Assembly: GCA_036266155.1 (NCBI GenBank) | Contig: DATANR010000471.1 | Location: forward strand, 1 to 7,703 | Length of the DNA stretch: 7,703 nucleotides | Source of the DNA: SIAJ01 sp036266155 | GTDB taxonomy: Bacteria > Planctomycetota > Planctomycetia > Gemmatales > Gemmataceae | Direction of reading: 5' to 3' | In this document: in pieces, positions 1-6,523 of the stretch | Numbering within the stretch: position 1 is the stretch's first letter | Layout of the letters: each line of letters begins with the position of its first letter | Translations under genes and position numbers: made by a program | The notes under the pieces: model-generated | Database searches by the model: none | What the model was told of the DNA's origin: nothing | The model's input: only the letters and a program-made list of their open reading frames with translations

Positions 1-236
1 TGCAGCGAATAACAGCTTTGGAGATAACTGGTTACGACTCGTTAACTGGACCGAAGTGCGCCAGTGGCAACTGTCAAATCGATCCCCGTCAGAATGCGAC
101 AGTCCCGTGGGCACCGCTGCCTTTCGATTCATTCGCGCGCCGCACACCCCCCTGAACGTATTTCTCATAATTTCGGACGTGCGTTGCCCAGCACCGGGGT
201 AGACCCCCCGCGCGGGCTCGTGTTACCTTGCCGCCC
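1..236. other. Left-edge region without an assignable gene
   Basis: I see no gene here that I can name. Two plus-strand frames are open from the window edge: one from base 2 to a TAG at 200-202, the other from base 3 to a TGA at 153-155. Either could be the last codons of a gene starting to the left, but neither translation contains a motif I recognise, and their third-position GC does not separate them. A CATAAT hexamer at 166-171 resembles a -10 box for the flippase gene, but no convincing -35 lies 16-18 bp upstream of it. A 7-bp direct repeat (TAACTGG at 25-31 and 43-49) is probably chance. Confidence 0.4.
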
Positions 237-1781
237 ATGTCGGAAGCGCAGACTCCCGTTGCCCGCCGTTTGCTCGTCGGGGCCGTCACCAACTGGCTTG
301 CGTTCGCGGCTACGCTGCTCGTCGGCTTCTTTTTGACGCCGTACATGGTGCGGAAGCTCGGCGACGGCCCCTATGGCGTCTGGGCGTTCGTCGAATCGGT
401 GCTCGCCTATTTCACGCTGTTCGATCTCGGCATTGCCGCGTGCGTGGTGCGCTTCGTCGCGCGTTTTCACACGACCGGCGACCGCGACGAACTGAACCGG
501 CTCGTTTCCACCTGTCTTGCTCTCTTTGTCGGCCTCGGCTTGCTGATGTTTGCAACCGGCGGCAGCGTACTCCCACTTCTCTTGTCGTCATTGCAATCGG
601 CGGGTGTGCCCGCGGATGAAGTGGTCGCGTTCGCCTTGCTCATGGTGGGCAATCTGGCGATCACCTTGCCGCTCAGCTTGTTCCCTTCGATCCTGGACGG
701 GCTCGAACGATTCGCCCTCAAGAGTGCGGTACGCATTGGCGTGCTCAGTCTGCGCACGTTCGGCACGATTCTTCTTCTGCAACAGCGGCCATCGCTATTG
801 ATGCTCGGCATCCTGCTGACGGCCTGCAATCTGTTGGAGCACGCGTTGTTCGCGGGGCTGGCGTTGCGCGCGTTGCCCGGTCTGCAATTGCGTCGGCGCT
901 TCGTGGATCGGGCGACGCTCAATCGCGTGAAGGGTTACAGTCTCAGTGCTTTTCTGGCGATGATCGCGGGCCGTGTCTGCGTGCAATCGGGTGTGTTGAT
1001 CGTCGGCGCCTTCTTCGGCGCCGCGCCCGTGACGTACTTCGCCATCGCGTCGCGGCTAGTCGAGTTCGCCAAGGCTCTTCTGCGCTCCGCGACCAACACG
1101 CTGACGCCGGCGATCTCATCGCGTGAAGCTGCCGGCGACGTCGACGCGATCCGTCGCATGTTCCTGCGCGGCACGCGCTGGGTGCTCTATCTGATTTTGC
1201 CCGTGCAAATGGGGCTCATCGTCTTCGGCCGGCCCTTTCTGACGATTTGGCTCGGCGATCCGGCCTATGCGGAGAATTGCTATCCGGCGCTCGTGGCTCT
1301 GTCGTCGACATTGGCGCTGGTGGTCGCGCAATCGATCGCATCAAGAGTTCTTTATGGAATGGGCCGACTGCGGGTCTTTGCACGGATGACGATGGTTGAA
1401 GCGGCGGTCAATGTGGGCCTTGGCGGGGTATTGGCGCCACGATTCGGGCTCGTCGGCGTGGCAATTGGCGTGGCAATTCCAAACCTGCTGATGTGCGTGT
1501 GGGTGATCCAATACACGGCACGCGCGCTTGAAGTTCCGCGCAGACAGTACATCACCGAGGCATGGTTTCGCCCCGCGATTGCGGCAACGGTTCCGCTGGC
1601 TGTGTGGCTGTGTGCTGACATGACGCCAAGCGGATGGGTTAGCCTGATGTCGGCGATTGCGCTCGGGTTGGTTCCGTATGCGATGACCGTGTTCGTGATG
1701 GAAGGCCGCCGCCCTCGCTTCTGCTTCGGGCTCCGGCCTAGAGGAGTCGCTGGATCAACGCATGCAGTTCCGCGGGACTGA
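237..1781 (+). CDS. Polysaccharide flippase, Wzx/MATE-like (oligosaccharide export family)
   Basis: This 514-residue integral membrane protein resembles the Wzx/RfbX polysaccharide flippases of the MOP superfamily. These move lipid-linked oligosaccharide repeat units across the inner membrane for surface polysaccharide assembly. Hydrophobic segments fill nearly the whole length (for example near residues 15-35, 48-70, 92-115, 128-150, 186-210, 235-262, 313-340, 350-370, 385-425, 445-485), as expected for 12-14 helices. The N-terminus has the family-like pattern of a short polar leader, a first helix, then TPYMVRKLGDGPYGVWAF. Length is normal for the family. I chose the ATG at 237; a TTG at 228 is in frame, but neither has a Shine-Dalgarno sequence. 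The C-terminal 25 residues are polar, and their coding bases overlap the end of the convergent DUF167 gene. No glycosyltransferase gene is visible nearby, so the substrate is unknown. The family call is secure; the exact subfamily is not. Confidence 0.85.
   Translation: MSEAQTPVARRLLVGAVTNWLAFAATLLVGFFLTPYMVRKLGDGPYGVWAFVESVLAYFTLFDLGIAACVVRFVARFHTTGDRDELNRLVSTCLALFVGLGLLMFATGGSVLPLLLSSLQSAGVPADEVVAFALLMVGNLAITLPLSLFPSILDGLERFALKSAVRIGVLSLRTFGTILLLQQRPSLLMLGILLTACNLLEHALFAGLALRALPGLQLRRRFVDRATLNRVKGYSLSAFLAMIAGRVCVQSGVLIVGAFFGAAPVTYFAIASRLVEFAKALLRSATNTLTPAISSREAAGDVDAIRRMFLRGTRWVLYLILPVQMGLIVFGRPFLTIWLGDPAYAENCYPALVALSSTLALVVAQSIASRVLYGMGRLRVFARMTMVEAAVNVGLGGVLAPRFGLVGVAIGVAIPNLLMCVWVIQYTARALEVPRRQYITEAWFRPAIAATVPLAVWLCADMTPSGWVSLMSAIALGLVPYAMTVFVMEGRRPRFCFGLRPRGVAGSTHAVPRD
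1455..1478 (+). repeat. Perfect 12-bp tandem duplication inside the flippase gene
   Basis: The 12-mer GGCGTGGCAATT occurs twice back to back (1455-1466 and 1467-1478). It is in phase with the reading frame and gives a doubled Gly-Val-Ala-Ile around flippase residues 407-414, inside a predicted helix. Similar small-residue helices are common in this family, so the duplication may be an ordinary helix motif or a recent slippage event. Confidence 0.7.
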
Positions 1782-2031
1782 CACCGCGGATCAGAAACTG
1801 CTTGTTCCGTTGCGTCGTCCCACTCGCCAACTCAACTTGCGACCTCTTCAGACCGAGCCAATCGCGCAACAATTCCGTGAGCGCCTGATTTGCTCGGCCA
1901 TCTTCCGGCGGGGCCGTCACGGCAATTTTCAAAGCGCCGGCTTGCTCGCCCATGACGCCAGCCTTGCGGGCGCCGGGCTGAGCGCGGACGGCGAGCACGC
2001 AGCCTTCCGGATGCTCGGTGATCGCAATCAC
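1738..2031 (-). CDS. DUF167/YggU family protein
   Basis: This 97-residue protein belongs to the DUF167 (YggU) family of small conserved alpha/beta proteins, whose members are typically about 95-100 residues and have no firmly established biochemical role. Visible hallmarks are the Q-P-G-A-R turn (residues 18-22), the motif T-A-P-P-E-D-G-R-A-N (39-48) and the later block A-S-G-T-T-Q-R-N-K-Q (69-78) ahead of the C-terminal helix. It is predicted to be cytosolic. The start is a GTG at 2029-2031 that overlaps the TGA stop of lipoprotein B as GTGA, implying translational coupling; no separate start with a ribosome site is needed. It is the last gene of the five-gene minus-strand operon, and its final 44 bp overlap the end of the convergent flippase gene. 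The family call is strong. Its presence in this operon does not reveal a function. Confidence 0.9.
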   Translation of the reverse strand: MIAITEHPEGCVLAVRAQPGARKAGVMGEQAGALKIAVTAPPEDGRANQALTELLRDWLGLKRSQVELASGTTQRNKQFLIRGVSPAELHALIQRLL

Positions 2032-3176
2032 TTCTTGGTGGGTTCGTCGCGGACCAGAGTTACGGCCGTCGATTTGCCGACCACGATCTCGACTTCGCCG
2101 CGACTCTTGCCGCGTGTCACCGTGTACTTGCCGGCCGGCACGCCCGCGACCTTCACTTCCTTCTGGCCGGTTTTCACCTCGGCCGCGTTGAACATACCAC
2201 GGAACCCCGTCCCCCCGGGTACATCAAGACCGACCGGACTCAGCGATAGAGGCCATTGGTTGCTGTCGTTCGCTTCCGCTTCCGGCAGCGTGACGACGAC
2301 TTCTCCCGTCTTGCTTGGATCAATGGTCAGATCGACCTTGAGTTGGTCGCCAGCTTTGAGCGTTACCTTTTGCCATGCGGCTAGCACCTGGTTGCGCTTG
2401 GCGTAAACGAGATACTCGCCCGGCAATAGACGCGTGTGGCGGTAGGTCAGCAATCCCTTGTCGTCACTCGCGATGCTGGTGAGTTGCGGAGCAAAGGTTG
2501 TGGTCGTCGCGCCGCTGGCGCTGTCGTGACTGACATTCGTGCCAACCATGTTTGGGAGTTGTTTACTGCCGACGCCCGTCGCGACGAAGCCGACGGCAAA
2601 ATTCTCCTTGGTCCATGGCCCGGTGACCGCAACTTGGCCATGGACATACGGGGCATCATCCGCTTCCAATGGATCGCTTCCGGTCTTCTGACGTGTCGCC
2701 GTGAAGCGTCCTTGCAAGTGTGTGTCCCCTTTGGCGTGCAGGTCAATCGATCCCTCGACGGCCGTCGATGATTCCTTGGTGATCTTGAGCGTGAGCGTGT
2801 AGTCCTTCTGCCAGATGATCCCGTTTTCGAACTTTCCTGAGGCAAACGAGATTATTGGGTTCTCGAACTTGTCGCCCTCGAACTTCCACTCCTTGCCTTC
2901 GAGCTTGCCCGCGGGCACGTCGAACCTGATTTCCATCTCGGGGATGAAGTCCTTGCCCTTGCGGAACGACAGCGAACGGCCTGCGAACACCACGTTGTCG
3001 GGCGTAAAATTCTTGCCCGCGATCTTGCCGGTGGCAGGCTGATCGATGACGGTTCCGCTCCGGCTGGCGGGATCGTGCTTTCCGTATTCCGTCGGCAGTT
3101 CCAGAACGGTTTCCTGCTTTTTCTGACACGCGCTCACGGCAAGCACCGCGGCGAGGAGCAGGCATCGAGAACGCAT
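2028..3176 (-). CDS. Predicted lipoprotein B, tandem paralogue of lipoprotein A
   Basis: This 382-residue protein is exported and probably lipid-anchored. It has a short basic N-terminus, a hydrophobic core at residues 6-15 and a lipobox V-S-A-C ending at Cys17, followed by charged residues. The rest is beta-rich and I recognise no catalytic motif. It is clearly homologous to the next gene upstream in the operon. Shared landmarks in the same order are LEGKEW (92-97), D-D-A-P-x-V-H-G (173-180), G-E-Y-L-V-Y (253-258), D-x-T-I-D-P (282-287), V-T-L-P-E-A (295-300) and a C-terminal block at 346-375 (18 of 30 residues identical by eye). The C-terminal third, with P-A-G-K-Y and V-G-K-S-x-A-V-T-L-V, resembles the beta-sandwich style of PEGA or carboxypeptidase-regulatory-like domains, but this is resemblance only. 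The ATG is preceded by GGAG with 7-nt spacing. It lacks the long Ala/Thr/Ser linker found in lipoprotein A. Function unknown. Confidence 0.85.
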   Translation of the reverse strand: MRSRCLLLAAVLAVSACQKKQETVLELPTEYGKHDPASRSGTVIDQPATGKIAGKNFTPDNVVFAGRSLSFRKGKDFIPEMEIRFDVPAGKLEGKEWKFEGDKFENPIISFASGKFENGIIWQKDYTLTLKITKESSTAVEGSIDLHAKGDTHLQGRFTATRQKTGSDPLEADDAPYVHGQVAVTGPWTKENFAVGFVATGVGSKQLPNMVGTNVSHDSASGATTTTFAPQLTSIASDDKGLLTYRHTRLLPGEYLVYAKRNQVLAAWQKVTLKAGDQLKVDLTIDPSKTGEVVVTLPEAEANDSNQWPLSLSPVGLDVPGGTGFRGMFNAAEVKTGQKEVKVAGVPAGKYTVTRGKSRGEVEIVVGKSTAVTLVRDEPTKK

Positions 3177-3196
3177 GATGAGTCTCCAGAGTTGGC

Positions 3197-4360
3197 TTAT
3201 TTCTTGGCCGGAACGAGCGTCACCGCCACCGACTTGCCCGCCGTCACCTCGACTTCCGCTTCGTCGGTGCCGCGGATCGCGCGATACTTGCCCGCGGGGA
3301 TGCCGGTAACCTTGATCGTCTTTTCGCCGGCTTTCACGGTGGCGATATTGAAGTAGTGTTCGCTGCCGACGCCCAGTTCGGGCAGGTCGGCCTTTAGCGG
3401 CACGAGCGATAGTGACGATTCAGCCGCGGCTTCGGGCAGCGTCACCTCGACATCTCCCAGCGTCGCCGGATCGATGGTGAAATCACTAGCCGGTAATTCG
3501 CCTTCCTTGATCTTCATTCGCTTCCACGCGGATATCACGCCACCACGACGAATGTAGACGAGGTAATCGCCGGGCGGCATATTGAGATGGCGATAGGAGA
3601 TCACCTTGTTCGTATTCGCCAAGATCGATGATTGCCCCGGCGAGTTGCCGTCGAGCCGGCTGTAGCCGTCGTGCATCGTGTCGAGCGGAAATCCGGCCTC
3701 GTTCGAGAAAGGGATGCCATTAGCCCCGATGCCGGCGAACCCGGCCGCAAGTTGCTCTGTGGGCTTCAAGTCCTTGATCGAGATTTTGCCGTGCACGCAG
3801 GGCGCATCCTCCGGCCCCAGCGGAGCGGTCGGCGAGCGTTGGTACGTCGCCGTGAAGTTGCCGCGCAGTTCGGTACCGGCCGGCTTCTTGATGGTCAGCT
3901 CGATCTGGCCCTCGATCGACGCTCGTGCTTGCTTGTTGATCTTCAGCTTCATCGTGTAGTCCGCGATATCTTCGTGCTCGTTCTTGCTGAGGCGAAGCAA
4001 CGTGATCGGCGCGTCTTCCGGCTTGCCGCCAAGCGACCATTCCTTGCCTTCGAGCTTCTCGCCTTCAGGACCTGGAATGAAGAATTGCAGCATGTCGTCG
4101 CCCGCCGCGATCGTCACGATGGTGCCGGCCGCGATGCCGTCGAAGCCTATTTTCTCCGGACGAAATGGCTTGCCGGCCAGCGTGCCGCTCAATGGCGTGG
4201 CCGCGGGAACGATCGCGGCGGGAGTTGTCGATGTCGTCGACGCCAGTGTCGAAGCTGTTGCCGGTACAACGGTCGATTCAGCGACGGGGACCGCCGACTC
4301 CGGCTTCTTGTCCTGGCAACCGAGCACGAGCACGAGCGGCAACATTCGACGCAAACGCAT
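3197..4360 (-). CDS. Predicted lipoprotein A with Ala/Thr-rich linker
   Basis: This 387-residue predicted lipoprotein has a basic start, a hydrophobic stretch at residues 6-13 and a lipobox V-L-G-C with the lipidated Cys at position 15. Residues 20-57 form a low-complexity Ala/Thr/Ser/Val/Pro linker, probably a flexible tether from the membrane. The remainder is beta-rich and matches lipoprotein B throughout: LEGKEW (103-108), E-D-A-P-C-V-H-G (184-191), G-D-Y-L-V-Y (264-269), D-F-T-I-D-P (293-298), V-T-L-P-E-A (306-311) and the C-terminal block 354-383. I recognise no enzyme motif. The ATG at 4360 is chosen because GGAGAAGG lies 6 nt upstream. An in-frame TTG at 4372 would put this ribosome site inside the gene and add four residues before the signal peptide. 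It lies 15 bp after the LRR gene and 20 bp before lipoprotein B. It may be a surface or periplasmic binding or structural protein; function unknown. Confidence 0.85.
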   Translation of the reverse strand: MRLRRMLPLVLVLGCQDKKPESAVPVAESTVVPATASTLASTTSTTPAAIVPAATPLSGTLAGKPFRPEKIGFDGIAAGTIVTIAAGDDMLQFFIPGPEGEKLEGKEWSLGGKPEDAPITLLRLSKNEHEDIADYTMKLKINKQARASIEGQIELTIKKPAGTELRGNFTATYQRSPTAPLGPEDAPCVHGKISIKDLKPTEQLAAGFAGIGANGIPFSNEAGFPLDTMHDGYSRLDGNSPGQSSILANTNKVISYRHLNMPPGDYLVYIRRGGVISAWKRMKIKEGELPASDFTIDPATLGDVEVTLPEAAAESSLSLVPLKADLPELGVGSEHYFNIATVKAGEKTIKVTGIPAGKYRAIRGTDEAEVEVTAGKSVAVTLVPAKK

Positions 4361-4362
4361 TA

Positions 4363-4370
4363 CCTTCTCC
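4363..4370 (-). promoter_or_regulatory. Ribosome binding site of lipoprotein A
   Basis: On the minus strand this reads GGAGAAGG, with 6 nt between GGAG and the ATG at 4358-4360. It decides between that ATG and the in-frame TTG at 4370-4372. Confidence 0.7.
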
Positions 4371-4375
4371 AAGTC

Positions 4376-5629
4376 TCAAATCGTTCGGCGCAATCCACCG
4401 GGACCGATTGCTGGCGGCCGGGTGCGGAGTTGGGAATCCACCAGGAGTTGTAGCTGACCGCGCCAGTTGTGCCGCAACGACGCTTCCTGCAAACGATCCT
4501 GGCAGTCCACTGTGACCATGTTATCGGTCAAATCGAGGACACGCAGCGAAGCCATCATCATTGACGTCGTGAGCACCGAGGCCCCGCGGTCGCTGATTTG
4601 ATTGTCGCGCAACAGCAGTGCGCTAAGCTGCGTGAGGTAAATCGACGAGGCCAGCGCCAGAAGGCCCGGGTCGCTGATGAAGTTCTTCTCGAGGTCGAGC
4701 GTCTGAACCGCACGTAAGGCCGGGCAATTGGCCAGCGCGGCGGCGCCGTTGATGCCCATCGCGACATTGCGCAGATTGATCACGTGATCACGCTCGGCCA
4801 TGCGCGTGAAGACCACCGAATTGACGAAGCGAGCAGTGCCCACATCGCGGAGCCGGTTGCCTTGTAGCGACAGATGTTGGAGTCGCTCGACCAGTGCTGC
4901 TTCGAACAATGGCTGAAGGTCGGTGTCGGACAAGCCGTTGCCGCTGAGATCGAGATCGGTCAGGGCGGTCAAGTGCTCCGACTCGCCAAGCGCCCGAATG
5001 CCGATGACGCCGACGCCCGGATTGTCGTTTAGTCGAAGGGTCCGCAGCCCGCTGAACGCGGGCGAATCGGCGAGGGCCTTCAAACCATTGTCACCGAGAT
5101 CAGTGAAGCCGAGGTCGAGAGCGTCGAGTCGTGTCAGGTGCGGCGACCGCGCAAGGAGCATCGGCCCCTCATCGCCGATCGCGTTGGCCGAAAGATCGAG
5201 TTCGCGCACGAAACGCAAGAGCGGCGAGTGCGTGACGGCCCGGAACTGCGCGCCGACTTCGAGAAAGCGGACCTTGCGAACGGGCGCACGCTCGAAGATC
5301 GCCGGGCCGTTCGTCAGGAATTGGTGCGCATCGACGGAAACGCTGTCGATCACGCCCCGATGGAAGGCACACTCCGTGACGAGGGGCCGCAAGTCGGCCG
5401 TCCACCGGGCCTCGTTCGCATCGGCGAGCTGGCGTTCGCGTTCGCGCAACTCTTGCCGTCGCGGGTCGTCCTCGGACAAGCCTTCGAGCGCACACTGAAT
5501 CCGGATGAAGTCGGCCCGGTCCGATTCGCCATGCTCGTCGAGCCAGTCGGCAAAAATGAGCCGCGGCCCATCGTCATCCGGGACGCCGCGGATCGCATCG
5601 AAAAAGGCCCGCTCGTCGTCGGGGGGCAT
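4376..5629 (-). CDS. TIGR02996-domain leucine-rich repeat protein
   Basis: This is a 417-residue protein. Residues 1-48 match the TIGR02996 repeat-companion domain, with P-D-D-D-G-P-R-L-I-F-A-D-W-L-D-E-H-G at 17-34 and then D-F-I-R-I-Q at 40-45. That module typically precedes repeat arrays in Gemmata-like planctomycetes and some myxobacteria. A charged, probably helical linker (about 50-75) follows. Residues about 138-380 hold roughly nine leucine-rich repeats of 27-28 residues with the ribonuclease-inhibitor-like pattern L-x-x-L-x-L-x-x-N-x-[IL]-x-D-x-G; the sixth (275-305) is longer and irregular. There is no signal peptide or membrane helix, so it is probably cytosolic and binds another protein. 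The ATG at 5629 begins right at the domain, 11 bp after the upstream stop, with AGGGGA 7 nt before it. The reading frame stays open upstream to about 5896, but that part lies inside the preceding gene. The partner is unknown. Confidence 0.88.
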   Translation of the reverse strand: MPPDDERAFFDAIRGVPDDDGPRLIFADWLDEHGESDRADFIRIQCALEGLSEDDPRRQELRERERQLADANEARWTADLRPLVTECAFHRGVIDSVSVDAHQFLTNGPAIFERAPVRKVRFLEVGAQFRAVTHSPLLRFVRELDLSANAIGDEGPMLLARSPHLTRLDALDLGFTDLGDNGLKALADSPAFSGLRTLRLNDNPGVGVIGIRALGESEHLTALTDLDLSGNGLSDTDLQPLFEAALVERLQHLSLQGNRLRDVGTARFVNSVVFTRMAERDHVINLRNVAMGINGAAALANCPALRAVQTLDLEKNFISDPGLLALASSIYLTQLSALLLRDNQISDRGASVLTTSMMMASLRVLDLTDNMVTVDCQDRLQEASLRHNWRGQLQLLVDSQLRTRPPAIGPGGLRRTI

Positions 5630-5636
5630 GGCGGCG

Positions 5637-5642
5637 TCCCCT
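5637..5642 (-). promoter_or_regulatory. Ribosome binding site of the LRR gene
   Basis: On the minus strand this reads AGGGGA and shares two bases with the TAG stop of the upstream gene. It lies 7 nt before the ATG at 5627-5629, which supports starting the LRR protein at its TIGR02996 domain rather than further upstream. Confidence 0.55.
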
Positions 5643-6456
5643 AGCGCTCCCACCGGTCGCGGTCGTCGTAATCGTGGTCGTCTTGTTGACGTTGTCGGCC
5701 TTGGATCGAGCGCGCGAGTTGCAGGAGTTGCCAGTTCCGCATCGTGGCAAGGCCGATGAAGATCGCCAGCAAGTAGTTTGCCGGCAAACTGACGCCGCCG
5801 GGCAATGGGATCGGTTTCATCTGGTGCAGGTACAGCACGGCAAAAGTGTAGGCGATGTACGAAATGCCCATAGCGATGGAGATTGTGAGCGTCCAAATCA
5901 GGCCGTTGCGCGGTGAAACGACACTAAGTATTTCGAGCAGAACGCGGCCGCCGGGATATGGAAAGATTGGCAGCAATCCGATGATGCCCCAAAACAAAGA
6001 GACGACCCAAAGGATGATGTAAGCGAAGAAGACGTAATCATTAGTCTTGGACCAGTGGTACTCCTTTTCGGAGAACTCGATGATCGCGAACAGCAGAAAG
6101 CTGGATGCAGGCGCGGCCAAGGCAACCACAATTCGCTGGAGCGCCGTTGGCGGGGGAGATTCCGGGTAAATGCCGCCGCCAAGTTCCTGCAAGAGGACCG
6201 TGCTGCGAAGCCCATAGGAACGATAGACGAGCCCCTGGACGAACTCAGTAAACAGCAACGCGAAGAAAATGCAGGCCACGTCAATCGCAATGCCGATCGC
6301 GAGCACGACGAGGTTGTTGCCGACGACTTGCCAAACGAACACGCCGGAAAGCAAAGCGGAGATCAGAAAAAAAGACGGCAAAACGCGAAAAGTGATTCCA
6401 AAGATCTGCCATCGCAGTTCAAATCCCGTTTTCTCCGGTTGCTGGAACTCAATCAC
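5641..6456 (-). CDS. Site-2-protease-like membrane protein lacking the catalytic motif
   Basis: This 271-residue polytopic membrane protein has about six hydrophobic segments (near 24-43, 48-70, 106-126, 141-164, 186-210, 226-239) and a charged Asp/Arg/Gln-rich tail (252-271). The layout resembles site-2 zinc metalloproteases (M50). Canonical members carry His-Glu-x-x-His in a helix, then G-G, and later N-x-x-P-x-x-P-L-D-G-G. Here the first site reads T70-E71-F72-V73-Q74, in F-T-E-F-V-Q-G-L-V-Y-R-S-Y-G-L, and the second reads G160-L-L-P-I-F-P-Y-P168-G-G. Both metal-binding His residues and the Asp are therefore replaced, while the scaffold (L-G-G-G at 92-95, L-L-P at 161-163, G-G-R at 169-171) remains. 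I infer a pseudoprotease. The GTG at 6454-6456 is chosen because GGAG lies 6 nt upstream and because upstream starts would precede the promoter or overlap the divergent gene. It is the first gene of the operon. It could instead be another M50-like fold family. Confidence 0.7.
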   Translation of the reverse strand: MIEFQQPEKTGFELRWQIFGITFRVLPSFFLISALLSGVFVWQVVGNNLVVLAIGIAIDVACIFFALLFTEFVQGLVYRSYGLRSTVLLQELGGGIYPESPPPTALQRIVVALAAPASSFLLFAIIEFSEKEYHWSKTNDYVFFAYIILWVVSLFWGIIGLLPIFPYPGGRVLLEILSVVSPRNGLIWTLTISIAMGISYIAYTFAVLYLHQMKPIPLPGGVSLPANYLLAIFIGLATMRNWQLLQLARSIQGRQRQQDDHDYDDRDRWER

Positions 6457-6462
6457 GTGGAA

Positions 6463-6466
6463 CTCC
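6463..6466 (-). promoter_or_regulatory. Ribosome binding site deciding the GTG start of the site-2-protease-like gene
   Basis: On the minus strand this is GGAG, 6 nt before the GTG at 6454-6456. The same frame is open to 6651, but those upstream codons run into the divergent aminotransferase gene and have no comparable ribosome site. Confidence 0.55.
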
Positions 6467-6472
6467 GAAGTC

Positions 6473-6502
6473 TTGTTGGCGGTCGGCTTTTTCGATTGTA
6501 AG
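6473..6502 (+). promoter_or_regulatory. Weak candidate promoter of the aminotransferase gene
   Basis: On the plus strand, TTGTTG (6473-6478) and TGTAAG (6497-6502) are 18 nt apart, each matching four of six consensus positions. If real, it overlaps the operon promoter running the other way, so the two could not be occupied together. The match is weak. Confidence 0.2.
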
Positions 6503-6509
6503 CCGCCGC
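6479..6509. promoter_or_regulatory. Bulged hairpin or operator-like inverted repeat in the divergent promoter region
   Basis: The arms GCGG-(T)-CGGCTT (6479-6489) and AAGCCGCCGC (6500-6509) pair over 10 bp with one bulged T and a 10-nt loop. The structure lies about 22 nt from each of the two divergent start codons and covers the -10 region of the predicted operon promoter. It could be an operator bound by a dimeric regulator or an RNA leader hairpin. The sequence does not say which. Confidence 0.4.
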
Positions 6510-6523
6510 GCAAGGTCGGACAA
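6495..6523 (-). promoter_or_regulatory. Candidate sigma70-type promoter of the five-gene operon
   Basis: Read on the minus strand, a -35-like TTGTCC (6518-6523) and a -10-like TACAAT (6495-6500) are separated by exactly 17 nt. Transcription would start near 6488, giving a leader of about 30 nt before the GTG at 6456. The match is 4/6 for the -35 and 5/6 for the -10. Planctomycete promoters are poorly characterised, so this is a prediction. Confidence 0.45.

Noticed and set aside
1762..2406. A 214-codon plus-strand open frame
   Set aside because: It lies antisense to the DUF167 gene and lipoprotein B, both of which have strong family or signal-peptide evidence. Its translation has no recognisable motif and it crosses the gene junction.
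3632..4453. A 273-codon plus-strand open frame
   Set aside because: It is antisense to lipoprotein A and part of the LRR gene, has an Arg/Val/Leu-rich shadow composition and no domain.
5138..5644. Plus-strand open frames of 168-191 codons opposite the LRR gene
   Set aside because: They are antisense shadows of a repeat-rich coding region with no motif of their own.
5630..5896. An N-terminal extension of the LRR protein
   Set aside because: The frame is open, but the 89 extra residues are Arg/Pro/His-rich, lie inside the site-2-protease-like gene, and precede a TIGR02996 domain that normally sits at the very N-terminus. A ribosome site supports the ATG at 5629.
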